A stretch of DNA of 64,000 nucleotides, taken from positions 44,602,235-44,666,234 of the forward strand of contig OY856187.1 of assembly GCA_963693315.1 (NCBI GenBank), given 5' to 3'. Below, piece by piece: positions 9,708 to 18,927 of this stretch. Position numbers and translations under genes: made by a program. Within the stretch, counting starts at the first letter, position 1, and the number at the start of each line of letters is the position of its first letter. Below the pieces are notes generated by a model, which saw nothing but the letters and a program-made list of their open reading frames with translations, had not been told where the DNA came from and did not search any database. This stretch comes from Diogma glabrata. Taxonomy: Eukaryota > Arthropoda > Insecta > Diptera > Cylindrotomidae.

Positions 9708-9712
9708 GTGAT

Positions 9713-10609
9713 AATATAACGGCGTATTAATATGTTTTAAATGATGCAGATATTTCAAAATAAAAATAGAACAAAAAAAATATAATAAAAATTATAAGGT
9801 AATAAAAAATAAAAATAAAATAAATGTTAGCAAAAAATTGTGTTTTATTTATTAAGGAAGAACTCATATAATAATATATCAATGATTGTTTTACAAAAAA
9901 AAAATATTAAATCCACATGTCTTTTGTCTTTTGTTGACCAAATGTCTTTTGTTGACCAAATAAAAAAATTTGTTATTTTTCTAAAACTTTTGTGAAAACA
10001 AAAATTAATTTTGAGGATTTTACAAAACATTTAATAAAATCAAAAATGTTTCGGACAATTTTACAATTTAAATTATCTTACAATTTAAATTATTATAAAT
10101 CTTTTGCTGGATGTTAGTAAAGGAATTTGTGGTGTTTACAAATAATATTTTGCATATCTACAATATTTATTTTAAAAATGTAAATTTAACGAAAATTTTT
10201 GTGTGTTGTATATTTATAAAAATATTGTAGAACGTATGTAGAATTTTGTTAGTTTCACTTAGTTTTTTTTAGTGTTGTAGTGTTATACAATATGTATAAA
10301 TGGATAAATATTTAATAAAGTTTAAACAGCACGAACAGACAGTTTTAGTAATGTTTCCTAATATATAAAACGACATACCTCAAAATAATTTAAAAAAGAT
10401 CCAATACTTTCTATACTCAACCCTTGGCGCATAATAATCAGATACCACGATTAAGGGATGCCAATTAAGCGATCAAATCATATAACCAAAGCCTTTCAAA
10501 TTTGTTTTTAAAACAAAACACGTGTTGGTAATAGCAAAAATGTACATCGCCTACTCTAAAAAAACCAAACCCCTATGATTCACATCAGCACCAAAAAAAT
10601 GTGACTGAA
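9713..10609. other. AT-rich DNA, little recognisable
   Basis: Only a short local duplication of a TGTCTTTTGTTGACCAAA-like word at about 9918-9960 stands out. No coding signal. Confidence 0.55.
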
Positions 10610-10620
10610 TTGTCGATCTA
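10610..10620 (+). repeat. 11-bp target-site duplication, left copy
   Basis: TTGTCGATCTA immediately left of the 455-bp array; the exact match lies at 17971-17981 on the right. Up to two bases could be junction microhomology. Confidence 0.75.
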
Positions 10621-10802
10621 TTCTGTCTGTTATTCAATACTAGAATGTCTAGAGTATAACAAAACAGTGATCACCAGAGAAATTAATTGACTAAACCTGA
10701 ATTTATTAAATGTATGTTTATGTAAATTTTTTGTTTTTACACTTCGCTAGAGTTGTAACCTAATTTTTGGTTTATATACATTAGCGTTCACATTTTTTGG
10801 TA

Positions 10803-10889
10803 GAGCTTATCTAGTCGGCTAGCCCTGATGAGAATGATAAACTTTTTTAAAGTTTAAAATTTTCTCATTGGTTCGAAACTAGATCGCTC
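10803..10889 (+). ncRNA. Hammerhead ribozyme motif, unit 1
   Basis: Type III layout: stem III strand ATCTAG (10809-10814), then TC with predicted cleavage after C10816. The stem I palindrome GGCTAGCC is at 10817-10824, core CTGATGA at 10825-10831, and stem II GAAT (10832-10835) pairs with GTTC (10871-10874). Core GAAA is at 10875-10878, and stem III closes with CTAGAT at 10879-10884. An outer GAGC/GCTC pair (10803-10806 with 10886-10889) extends stem III. The long stem II loop contains a perfect AAACTTT/AAAGTTT hairpin. All conserved core positions are present. Weak point: stem I is only an 8-nt palindrome with room for 2-3 pairs, so activity may be low or need a dimer. Confidence 0.75.
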
Positions 10890-11185
10890 TAAAATTGTAT
10901 GGATTGCAAAAAGTTTCATAATTTGCACCATTTATTTATTTATTTATTTATTTATTGATCGCATATAATTATTTTCTGTATAAAAGGAAATTGTTGAGAT
11001 GAGTTTAAATTTAAACTTTACAACAACAGAATTTAAATATAAAATAGTACATTATTTGAAAAAAAAAAATAAATAATTGGTATTTAGAAAGGTTATTTGA
11101 TCTTCTTATAACTACAAAACTAAAACTAAAACCTATATTCTAACTTACTAATATTTTATTTCCATATTATTCACTCATTTTATTG

Positions 11186-11410
11186 CTATATAAAACTTAA
11201 ATTGCGAATTAGTTCATTATCGGATAAGCTCAATTTTGATAGATAATTAAAAGTTTGCTGGTTGGCAATTTCATGTATTTGATTCATGTTTGTTTTGTGA
11301 TGGAGTAATCGTGTACTGAACCTTTTTGGTACTTTAAGAATTAGCTTTAAAAATTTGTTTTGTTCTACTTGAAATTTTTTTTTGTGAGTTATAGCTGCTC
11401 GCCACCATAT
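11186..11410 (-). pseudogene. LINE ORF2, C-terminal end (separated by foldback insertion)
   Basis: The last 70-odd codons of ORF2 on the minus strand, beginning with WWRAAITHKKKFQVEQNKFL and ending at a stop at 11186. This continues from the main ORF (12842 upward), where YGCPI is the last LINE-encoded run. The first 20 or so codons of the continuous frame at 11411-11467 belong to the inserted foldback element, not to the LINE. Confidence 0.85.
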
Positions 11411-12841
11411 TAGACCAGGGTCGATAATTTTTGAAAACAAAAAAAATAATAGTAGGATGAAACCCATTAGAAAAGGAGGAGAATATTATAAAAATGAAAG
11501 GAAAAATAATTTACGGGCGATCTGAGGTCGGGAAGGGGAAGGGGTGAGTTTTTAAGGGTAAAAAACGGTTTATCTCGATTTCCGGCAAAACTAAAAGTCC
11601 TATGGAAAAAATTTATATGGCAAAGTTGTAGGTAATAAAAAGATCTAAAACTTTTGTATCGACACTTTTTTCACATAACCTCAAAATTTATGTGAAAAAT
11701 TCAAAAAACCAAGTTTTTGGTTTTTTATTTTTATCTTTTACAAAATTTTTTTTTTTTTCACCAAATTTGGTGAAAACTTACCTTTTTATGTCCCAAATAC
11801 GCTGTAATTTATTTGATTTGAAATTTTTATTTGGTCACCTTATTTTGAATTAATATCGAAAAAGCACCCTAATTTTCAATCGAAAATTCACCCGTCAAAA
11901 TATCAGCTTTTTTCAAAAAGTTGGTATGCTTTCTGTTCGTTGAAATCTCTACTTTCCGATGGTGAAAAAAAAATATATTACTATAGTAAATCTTCTCAGA
12001 AAATGCAAAAAATGAATTGAATTTTCGATTGAAAATTAGGGTGCTTTTTCGATATTAATTCAAAATAAGGTGAAAAAATAAATATTTCAAATCAAATAAA
12101 TTACAGCGTGTTTGGGACATAAAAAGGTAAGTTTTCACCAAATTTTGTGAAAAAAAAAAAAATTTTTTTGTAAAAGATAAAAATGAAAAACCAAAAACTA
12201 TGGTTTTTTGAATCGAAAATTCAATTCATTTTTTGCATTTTCTGAGAAGATTTACTATAGTAATATATTTTTTTTTTCACCATCGGAAAGTAGAGATTTC
12301 AACGAACAGAAAGCATACCAACTTTTTGAAAAAAGCTGATATTTTGACGGGTGAATTTTCGATTGAAAATTAGGGTGCTTTTTCGATATTAATTCAAAAT
12401 AAGGTGAACAAGTAAAAATTTCAAATCAAATAAATTACAGCGTATTTGGGACATAAAAAGGTAAGTTTTCACCAAATTTCGTGAAAAAAAAAAAAAATTT
12501 GTAAAAGATAAAAATAAAAAACCAAAAACTTGGTTTTTTGAATTTTTCACATAAATTTTGAGGTTATGTGAAAAAAGTGTCGACATAAAAGTTTTAGATC
12601 TTTTTATTACCTACAACTTTACCATATAAATTTTTTCCATAAGACTTTTAGTTTTGCCGGAAATCGAGATAAACCGTTTTTTACCCTTAAAAACTCACCC
12701 CTTCCCCTTCCCGACCTCAGATCGCCCGTAAATTATTTTTCCTTTCATTTTTATAATATTCTCCTCCTTTTCTAATGGGTTTCATCCTACTATTATTTTT
12801 TTTTACTTTTTATTATTTTTAAAGGCTTCTACCCTGGTCTA
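11411..12841. mobile_element. Foldback DNA element with very long inverted repeats
   Basis: 1431 bp, termini TAGACCAGGGT...ACCCTGGTCTA, with a 3-bp duplication TAT (11408-11410 and 12842-12844) inside LINE ORF2. The arms run about 11411-12030 and about 12200-12841 and are near-perfect inverted repeats of roughly 620-640 bp; long stretches on either side match base for base. The short centre (about 12030-12200) repeats part of the right arm (12363-12500). No coding capacity was seen. Superfamily unknown: a 3-bp TAT duplication does not fit a family I can name safely. Transcription through it would give a hairpin of about 1.4 kb. Confidence 0.85.
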
Positions 12842-15800
12842 TATGGGACAACCATACATAATTACTGATAGTATAATTGTTTTATATATCAACAGCTTGT
12901 TTTCAAAATTCATTTTACTCTTAGCACACAATAGTGGGTAAAACATAAAGAATAGTTTTTGACATTTGGCCAGAGTGTTGTTAATATGTAATTTCATTGT
13001 TAATCGTGGATCAAGAAAAAATCCCAAATATTTTATCGAATTGCTCCACTCTAATGGGTCGTTTTGGATTATTATAGGCGATTGTGGAAGTTTTCTGGGG
13101 GCTCTGCATCTAGTAAAATAAATAGCTTGACACTTGGAAATATTTATTCGAAGTTTCCAATCATCAAAATATTTAATAATCATATTAATATAACTATTAA
13201 GTCGATATATAAGTGGTGAGGACAACTCATCACTTGTATAAATCGCAGTATCATCCGCAAATAGAGCTATTTCACAGTTATTCATCTTTGGAATGTCATT
13301 TATGAACAGATTGAATAAAATTGGTCCGAGTATAGACCCTTGCGGAACACCTGCAGGAATATTGTGAAATGATGATTTGTCTTCTAAGATTTGTACATAG
13401 AATAAACGACTATTTAGATATGACCATATAATTTTGAGAAGATATATAGGAAAACAGTAATTTCTGAGCTTGTGAATGAGTCCTTTGATCCAGACTGTAT
13501 CAAATGCCCTTTCCAGATCAATAAGTACTAGTCCCGTTGATTTCCCTAAAGTTCTATTTGCTTTGATATAATCAATAAGTCTATGAATTTGCGAAACTGT
13601 AGAGTGACCACTACGAAAACCGAACTGTTCATTAATAAGGATATTATTTTCTTCTACTATTTCTATAATTTTATCTTTGATAAGGTATTCAAACAATTTT
13701 CCTAATGTACATAGTAGACTTATTGGTCTGTAGTTTGTATGTATTGTGGGATCTTTTCCAGGCTTAATAATAGGTGTTACGCGCGCACACTTCCAACATT
13801 GCGGAAAATAACCGATTTTGAGACAGCTGTTAAATAGATTTGCAATAAATGAAATAGAAATATCGGGCAGTTTTTTAAGAAGAACGTTTGGTATCTCATC
13901 GATTCCTGGGGCTTTAATTGGTTTAAGAAAGTTTAACACGTTTTTTAACATATCTTGCGTAATTAAAGGGGGAGCTGCTAAATCAACACAGTTTAGTGAA
14001 TCAATTTCATGGACAGTATCATTAACTGAGTTTCCAATATTTAAATTAGAATTTGTGTTTAGGCATTTATGTGCGTCAAGGAATCCTTCCGCGATTAGTT
14101 CACATTTTTCTTTATTATTAAAAACCAAAGCAGTTTCATTTTTGATGGGAGGAATCGGTTGGTATTTTTTTTTTAGATTTTTTGCGACACGCCAATAAGG
14201 TTTGGAACCCTTTTGGAGACTCTCGAGCTGCTTTTGCCATTTATCATTAATTAGCTCGTGAATTTTAGTTTTAATCAACTCGTTTAATTCACTGACTATG
14301 CTTTTCAGAAATGGATATCTCAGCCTTTGCCATTGCCTTCGACGAGTGTTTCTTATTCTGATAAGTAGCTTGACATCGTCACTAAGGATGATTCTTTCAT
14401 TGTAATGAAATGGGACTAATGGTGTTGATAAATTTCTTGCCAGTATTATTTCTTCCGTCAGACCTTCGATAGCTTTGTCAATACCACAATTTGAACTCAA
14501 ATCAGAATTAACGATTAAGGTTTTATTGTGATTCTCTATATGATCCTTATACATCTTCCAATTTGTTTTTTTGTAGTTATATTTTTTGTTATTTATACTT
14601 ATAACAGTAGGACAAAAGTTAACCGTTGCAACAACAGGCAAATGGTCTGAATTTAATTCATTTAGGCACTTAATATCGCTAACTGGTACGTGGCCATTTG
14701 TTAAAAATATGTCGATGGTACTTGATCTTCCAATAGGACTTATATGAGTTGGTGAGTTTGGGTACATTATAGTACAACCATTGTTACTAACCGATAAGTT
14801 ACTAAGAGTTCTGCCGCCTTTATTATTGCGTAAGCAATTCCATTGGTTGTGGTGACAGTTAAAGTCTCCGCCTGCAAGATATGGTTCATCTCTGTTTGTC
14901 AAACGTACCAAATCAGATCGTAGATTACTATCGCTAGATTTAGGGCAATAACATACAAAAATTTTGAGGCAGATGTTATTATGAGTTTTAAGTAGAATAC
15001 CCATATTTTCTATTGATTTCAATTTTAAATCTGGAAGTAGATAATGTGATATAGATTTTTTAATTAGCATCCCTACCCCACCTTTGGATTGGAACTCCCT
15101 GTCTCTTCTGTAAAAGTTATAGTTCTGAATGAAAAATGAGATATTGCTTTTTAGATGGGTTTCAGTGAGCAGCATTATATCTATATTGTACTTGCACAAA
15201 AATTCTGACAGTTCGTATTTTTTGGCCTTAACACTCCGGCAATTCCACGTAGCAACAAGTAATTTACAGCAGTTGAACAGCAGTTGAACAGCATATTTAA
15301 TAGCAACTTGAGCTATAGTACGAAATTGATCTTCGCGAGATCTACAGTTTCTTAAACTTGTGACAATTTCATTGAAAATACCAAAAAGTTCAGATGTAGT
15401 GAACAAAGTGTCATGATTCGCCTGTGGAGCTGAAATTAAATTAAGATTATTATAACTAGTTCTTTGTTGAGTTGAATTAATTGGAAGTGTTTCGTGTAAA
15501 GGTACTGTTTGATTAGTGTTTTGTGACTGTGGTAAAAGTGGAAACTGTTGAAAATTAAAATTATGATCCGCTTTTTGTGATACAAAATTTCTTATGTTTA
15601 ATTTCTTCCGCATCGCTATATACTCTTCTCTTTTTGGACAAATAACACTGTTGGCTGCATGATGTCCTTGACAATTTGCACATTTATATTTGGTTTCGTC
15701 TTCTTTAAATGGACATTCAGTTTGATCACCTGGATGATGAGTTGAACAATATCGACATTTTGGAACCATATGGCAGTTGTTGATACCGTGACCGAACATA

Positions 15801-16456
15801 CAACATCTAATACACTGTATTGGGCCTGTGTTGTTTGATGGAGCTACAATATCCCACTTGCAGACGGTATGGTAAATATATTTACACTCTTTAAGTTTGT
15901 TTAAAGTAACAGTTCCTTTTCTAAAACTGACAAAATATATGAAGTCATCACAATTCCTTGATTTTTTTGGTTGAGTTTTAAAGATCTTCAGAGGATTTAA
16001 ACCAATCGCCTTTAACTCATCTTCTACAATTTTGGTTTCAATAGACGGTAATCCAAAAAGAATAAAACGGGTTATTTTATTTTCTTCAAGTGCAAATGTA
16101 AAATATTCAGTACCATTGATTTTATTTAACTCGTTTATCAATGAATTGTAATTGTTTATCGAATAACACAAAATTTTTGTTCCAATTGACTGTATTTTAA
16201 CGTTATATTGATTTATTTTAAGTTTTTTCATTAACTCATGAATATCCGTATATTTTAATTGGCAGATAACGGGCGGTATTTTTGACTTATTTTGAATAGG
16301 TAAAGATGTATTTGTGTCATATTGTTGATTAATCAGTGGTTGAAACTGATTACTTACCGGTACCTTATACATTTTTGATTTTTTTTCCTGATTTGCCAGA
16401 TCTAAATCATCTGCAGATCTCTTGTAACTAGTATTATCTGTACATGTCAAGGACAT
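12839..16456 (-). CDS. Jockey-type LINE ORF1-ORF2 fusion (Gag-like, endonuclease, RT), truncated by insertion
   Basis: A 1205-codon frame. ORF1 (16456 to about 15268) has a basic N-terminus and three zinc knuckles, around CIRCCMFGHGINNC, CRYCSTHHPGDQTEC and CANCQGHHAANSVIC. ORF2 starts at ATG 15294-15292. Its APE endonuclease motifs are VATWNCRSV, LLTETHL, RREFQS-like, GGDFNCHHNQWN, STIDIFLTN and NSDHLPVVA. The RT has FKPIKAPGIDEIPN, NYRPISLLCTLGKLFE, LIDLERAFDTVW, GVPQGSILGPILF and FADD at 13261-13250. The terminal stop at 12841-12839 is created by the foldback element's first bases. The two ORFs share one frame only because of an 11-bp tandem duplication at 15268-15289. Apart from that and the insertion, no lesion is visible, so the LINE was young when hit. 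Confidence 0.93.
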   Translation of the reverse strand: MSLTCTDNTSYKRSADDLDLANQEKKSKMYKVPVSNQFQPLINQQYDTNTSLPIQNKSKIPPVICQLKYTDIHELMKKLKINQYNVKIQSIGTKILCYSINNYNSLINELNKINGTEYFTFALEENKITRFILFGLPSIETKIVEDELKAIGLNPLKIFKTQPKKSRNCDDFIYFVSFRKGTVTLNKLKECKYIYHTVCKWDIVAPSNNTGPIQCIRCCMFGHGINNCHMVPKCRYCSTHHPGDQTECPFKEDETKYKCANCQGHHAANSVICPKREEYIAMRKKLNIRNFVSQKADHNFNFQQFPLLPQSQNTNQTVPLHETLPINSTQQRTSYNNLNLISAPQANHDTLFTTSELFGIFNEIVTSLRNCRSREDQFRTIAQVAIKYAVQLLFNCCKLLVATWNCRSVKAKKYELSEFLCKYNIDIMLLTETHLKSNISFFIQNYNFYRRDREFQSKGGVGMLIKKSISHYLLPDLKLKSIENMGILLKTHNNICLKIFVCYCPKSSDSNLRSDLVRLTNRDEPYLAGGDFNCHHNQWNCLRNNKGGRTLSNLSVSNNGCTIMYPNSPTHISPIGRSSTIDIFLTNGHVPVSDIKCLNELNSDHLPVVATVNFCPTVISINNKKYNYKKTNWKMYKDHIENHNKTLIVNSDLSSNCGIDKAIEGLTEEIILARNLSTPLVPFHYNERIILSDDVKLLIRIRNTRRRQWQRLRYPFLKSIVSELNELIKTKIHELINDKWQKQLESLQKGSKPYWRVAKNLKKKYQPIPPIKNETALVFNNKEKCELIAEGFLDAHKCLNTNSNLNIGNSVNDTVHEIDSLNCVDLAAPPLITQDMLKNVLNFLKPIKAPGIDEIPNVLLKKLPDISISFIANLFNSCLKIGYFPQCWKCARVTPIIKPGKDPTIHTNYRPISLLCTLGKLFEYLIKDKIIEIVEENNILINEQFGFRSGHSTVSQIHRLIDYIKANRTLGKSTGLVLIDLERAFDTVWIKGLIHKLRNYCFPIYLLKIIWSYLNSRLFYVQILEDKSSFHNIPAGVPQGSILGPILFNLFINDIPKMNNCEIALFADDTAIYTSDELSSPLIYRLNSYINMIIKYFDDWKLRINISKCQAIYFTRCRAPRKLPQSPIIIQNDPLEWSNSIKYLGFFLDPRLTMKLHINNTLAKCQKLFFMFYPLLCAKSKMNFENKLLIYKTIILSVIMYGCPI
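15268..15289 (-). repeat. 11-bp tandem duplication joining ORF1 and ORF2
   Basis: AGCAGTTGAAC occurs twice in direct succession (15268-15278 and 15279-15289). With one copy, ORF1 on the minus strand would end at TAA (15266-15264). ORF2 would begin at the overlapping ATG (15294-15292) one frame over, the usual Jockey arrangement. With two copies the stop goes out of frame and the proteins are fused. Confidence 0.85.
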
Positions 16457-16567
16457 GCACCCATCATTCGTTTGTCCAGGAAAAATTTTTATTTATTTAA
16501 AACTTGAATTCAATTTGATTTATTGTTTGTAAAAAATTTATCTCACAACTTTTTACTTTTAATAAAA
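16457..16567 (-). promoter_or_regulatory. LINE 5' leader, likely internal promoter
   Basis: About 110 bp between the target duplication and the ORF1 start. Jockey-type elements carry their RNA polymerase II promoter here. I see no clear initiator motif. Confidence 0.4.
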
Positions 16568-16907
16568 ATAATTTGCACCATAATTTTTTAGATTCAGTTC
16601 TTATATTATTCTTGATGGGAGATTTTCCATCGGGGTGATGTTATATCACAAATAATTTACTGAATTAATTGTTGATCATGTGTCAATAGACACAAGTGAA
16701 GACTAGTCATCTTCCTCTCACCGATACAAGTTTGTTATTCAATACTAGAATGTCTAGAGTATAACAAAACAGTGATCACCAGAGAAATTAATTGACTAAA
16801 CCTGAATTTATTAAATGTATGTTTATGTAAATTTTTTGTTTTTACACTTCGCTAGAGTTGTAACCTAATTTTTGGTTTATATACATTAGCGTTCACATTT
16901 TTTGGTA

Positions 16908-16994
16908 GAGTTTATCTAGTCGGCTAGCCCTGATGAGAATGATAAACTTTTTTAAAGTTTAAAATTTTCTCATTGGTTCGAAACTAGATCGCTC
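16908..16994 (+). ncRNA. Hammerhead ribozyme motif, unit 2
   Basis: Same elements as unit 1: ATCTAG at 16914-16919, TC with cleavage predicted after 16921, GGCTAGCC at 16922-16929, CTGATGA at 16930-16936, GAAA at 16980-16983 and CTAGAT at 16984-16989. The outer stem III pair is GAGT/GCTC, a G-U wobble instead of the G-C seen in unit 1, so pairing is kept. Confidence 0.75.
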
Positions 16995-17362
16995 TAAAAT
17001 TGTATGGATTGCAAAAAGTTTCATAATTTGCACCATAATTTTTTAGATTCAGTTCTTATATTATTCTTGATGGGAGATTTTCCATCGGGGTGATGTTATA
17101 TCACAAATAATTTACTGAATTAATTGTTGATCATGTGTCAATAGACACAAGTGAAGACTAGTCATCTTCCTCTCACCGATACAAGTTTGTTATTCAATAC
17201 TAGAATGTCTAGAGTATAACAAAACAGTGATCACCAGAGAAATTAATTGCCTAAACCTGAATTTATTAAATGTATGTTTATGTAAATTTTTTGTTTTTAC
17301 ACTTCGCTAGAGTTGTAACCTAATTTTTGGTTTATATACATTAGCGTTCACATTTTTTGGTA

Positions 17363-17449
17363 GAGTTTATCTAGTCGGCTAGCCCTGATGAGAATGATAA
17401 ACTTTTTTAAAGTTTAAAATTTTCTCATTGGTTCGAAACTAGATCGCTC
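17363..17449 (+). ncRNA. Hammerhead ribozyme motif, unit 3
   Basis: Exactly 455 bp downstream of unit 2, with identical core, stem I and stem III. Confidence 0.75.
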
Positions 17450-17817
17450 TAAAATTGTATGGATTGCAAAAAGTTTCATAATTTGCACCATAATTTTTTA
17501 GATTCAGTTCTTATATTATTCTTGATGGGAGATTTTCCATCGGGGTGATGTTATATCACAAATAATTTACTGAATTAATTGTTGATCATGTGTCAATAGA
17601 CACAAGTGAAGACTAGTCATCTTCCTCTCACCGATACAAGTTTGTTATTCAATACTAGAATGTCTAGAGTATAACAAAACAGTGATCACCAGAGAAATTA
17701 ATTGACTAAACCTGAATTTATTAAATGTATGTTTATGTAAATTTTTTGTTTTTACACTTCGCTAGAGTTGTAACCTAATTTTTGGTTTATATACATTAGC
17801 GTTCACATTTTTTGGTA

Positions 17818-17904
17818 GAGTTTATCTAGTCGGCTAGCCCTGATGAGAATGATAAACTTTTTTAAAGTTTAAAATTTTCTCATTGGTTCGAAACTAGATT
17901 GCTC
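17818..17904 (+). ncRNA. Hammerhead ribozyme motif, unit 4
   Basis: Exactly 455 bp downstream of unit 3. One change (CTAGATT instead of CTAGATC) lies in the internal loop of stem III, outside the core. After it the unit runs on to 17970 and stops at the target duplication. Confidence 0.75.
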
Positions 17905-17970
17905 TAAAATTGTATGGATTGCAAAAAGTTTCATAATTTGCACCATAATTTTTTAGATTCAGTTCTTATA

Positions 17971-17981
17971 TTGTCGATCTA
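17971..17981 (+). repeat. 11-bp target-site duplication, right copy
   Basis: TTGTCGATCTA, identical to 10610-10620. Confidence 0.75.
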
Positions 17982-18927
17982 ATACAAATTATAAGTACAA
18001 CTTTAACATCATCTTTTAGAAGAATATTCTTCCATGGTGTGCGCAGTACAATTGACAAACAAGAGCTTCAGAACTGTCCCATCAGTTTGCTAACTAAATA
18101 TTCTGCTGTTACTTTAAATTTTATTTAAAGTAAATGTAAATCGTTATTTGAACCAATTAACCTAACTGTTTCCAAATCATTTTTCCTTCTATGTTGCCAA
18201 TTTCCTTTCTTTGTCAACAAGCATAGTGTCTTTGAATATTTAAAATGTTTACTTAATTAATATATCATATCTGTGTATCAAACGTAACACACGCTAATCT
18301 AGCAAATACATTTTATTAGTATTTAAGTAGCTGAGCGATCAAAATATCTAGTTATCGATTTTTTAACAACTGTTTATGAATGAGTTGATTTTAAATTTGA
18401 TAAGCACGGTTCTTTGTCTCGTTTATGCACACACGTAGCTAATAAGAGCCATAATCCCGAATGGTAATCACAATCTTGTAAATTTACACAATATTGCGAA
18501 ATTCGTATTTCGAACTTCCGAAGTGGTGTAAATTTCTACTCAATATAGTGAATCTGACAAGAACAACAGAGTTACTGTCAAAATCACAACTTTGTCTTTT
18601 GTTAATTAGTGTTGACATTTTATATACAAATTTCATCGATAGGCGTAAAATTTAATTTATAATGGAGATTTAGCAAAAATAAATCTTTAATAATATTGAT
18701 TAATGACATTTTTATTTATATTGTTATGATTCTACAAAATCGCAATGAAATACAAAACAAAATTGTAGGCAACCTATATTTCCCCTATACAATATTACTT
18801 CGGTTTTAAAAAAACCTAAGTATTGCATTCATGAGCCAAAAGTGAAATTCTTACCCCCCACTTTTTTGGCATTTCTCAACGTTTTAGGACCTACTGATTC
18901 TAAAAAAGCAAGAAAAATATGTATGTT
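17982..18927. other. AT-rich DNA, nothing recognised
   Basis: No coding signal, no terminal repeats and no similarity to the other repeats in the window were seen. Confidence 0.5.

Larger units (their letters stand above)
1557..9712 (+). mobile_element. BEL/Pao LTR retrotransposon with env-like domain, degenerate
   Basis: A structurally complete element of about 8.15 kb. Two LTRs (1562-1874 and 9402-9707) begin TG and end CA and are flanked by the exact 5-bp duplication GTGAT (1557-1561 and 9708-9712), the size typical of BEL/Pao. The order is primer site, Gag, protease, RT, RNase H, integrase, envelope-like region, which is the BEL/Pao order. The LTRs differ at roughly six to eight sites plus a short indel, so the copy is not brand new. 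All pol and env coding lies in one frame, interrupted by stops at 3404-3406, 4289-4291, 4925-4927 and 6410-6412. The N-terminal Gag is in another frame. The copy cannot make its full polyprotein. Confidence 0.95.
10931..16567 (-). mobile_element. Jockey-type LINE, near full length, inserted in the 455-bp array
   Basis: A minus-strand non-LTR retrotransposon bounded by 13-bp target duplications ATAATTTGCACCA (10918-10930 and 16568-16580). It ends on its 3' side in a (TAAA)n tail (10931-10958 on the plus strand). Subtracting the foldback element at 11411-12841 it is about 4.2 kb, a normal length for Jockey-type elements. It has a 5' leader of about 110 bp, a Gag-like ORF1, an endonuclease/RT ORF2 and a 3' UTR. 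The target duplication lies inside a hammerhead unit, so the LINE arrived after the array. Confidence 0.93.
10621..17970 (+). mobile_element. Retrozyme-like tandem array of a 455-bp hammerhead unit, interrupted by a LINE
   Basis: About 3.7 tandem copies of a nearly invariant 455-bp unit. The word TGTTATTCAATAC recurs at 10628, 16733, 17188 and 17643; the last three are spaced exactly 455 bp. The first unit is cut at 10930 by a LINE and resumes at 16568/16581. The whole array, LINE included, lies between 11-bp direct repeats (TTGTCGATCTA at 10610 and 17971), so it was inserted as a block and is not an ordinary expanding satellite. Each unit holds a hammerhead core. It also holds small perfect hairpins, such as TGTGTC-AATA-GACACA at 16679-16694 and GTGAT-GTTAT-ATCAC near 16635, and no open frame. 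Known animal retrozymes and Penelope-type elements combine these traits. The array junctions carry a few unexplained bases (10621-10627). Confidence 0.8.

Noticed and set aside
13818..14198. 126-codon plus-strand frame
   Set aside because: It is antisense to the LINE RT domain, which explains the open frame.
10621..17970. Reading the 455-bp units as LTRs of the LINE in between
   Set aside because: The units are tandem, lack TG...CA ends and a primer site, and the LINE has its own target duplication inside a unit.
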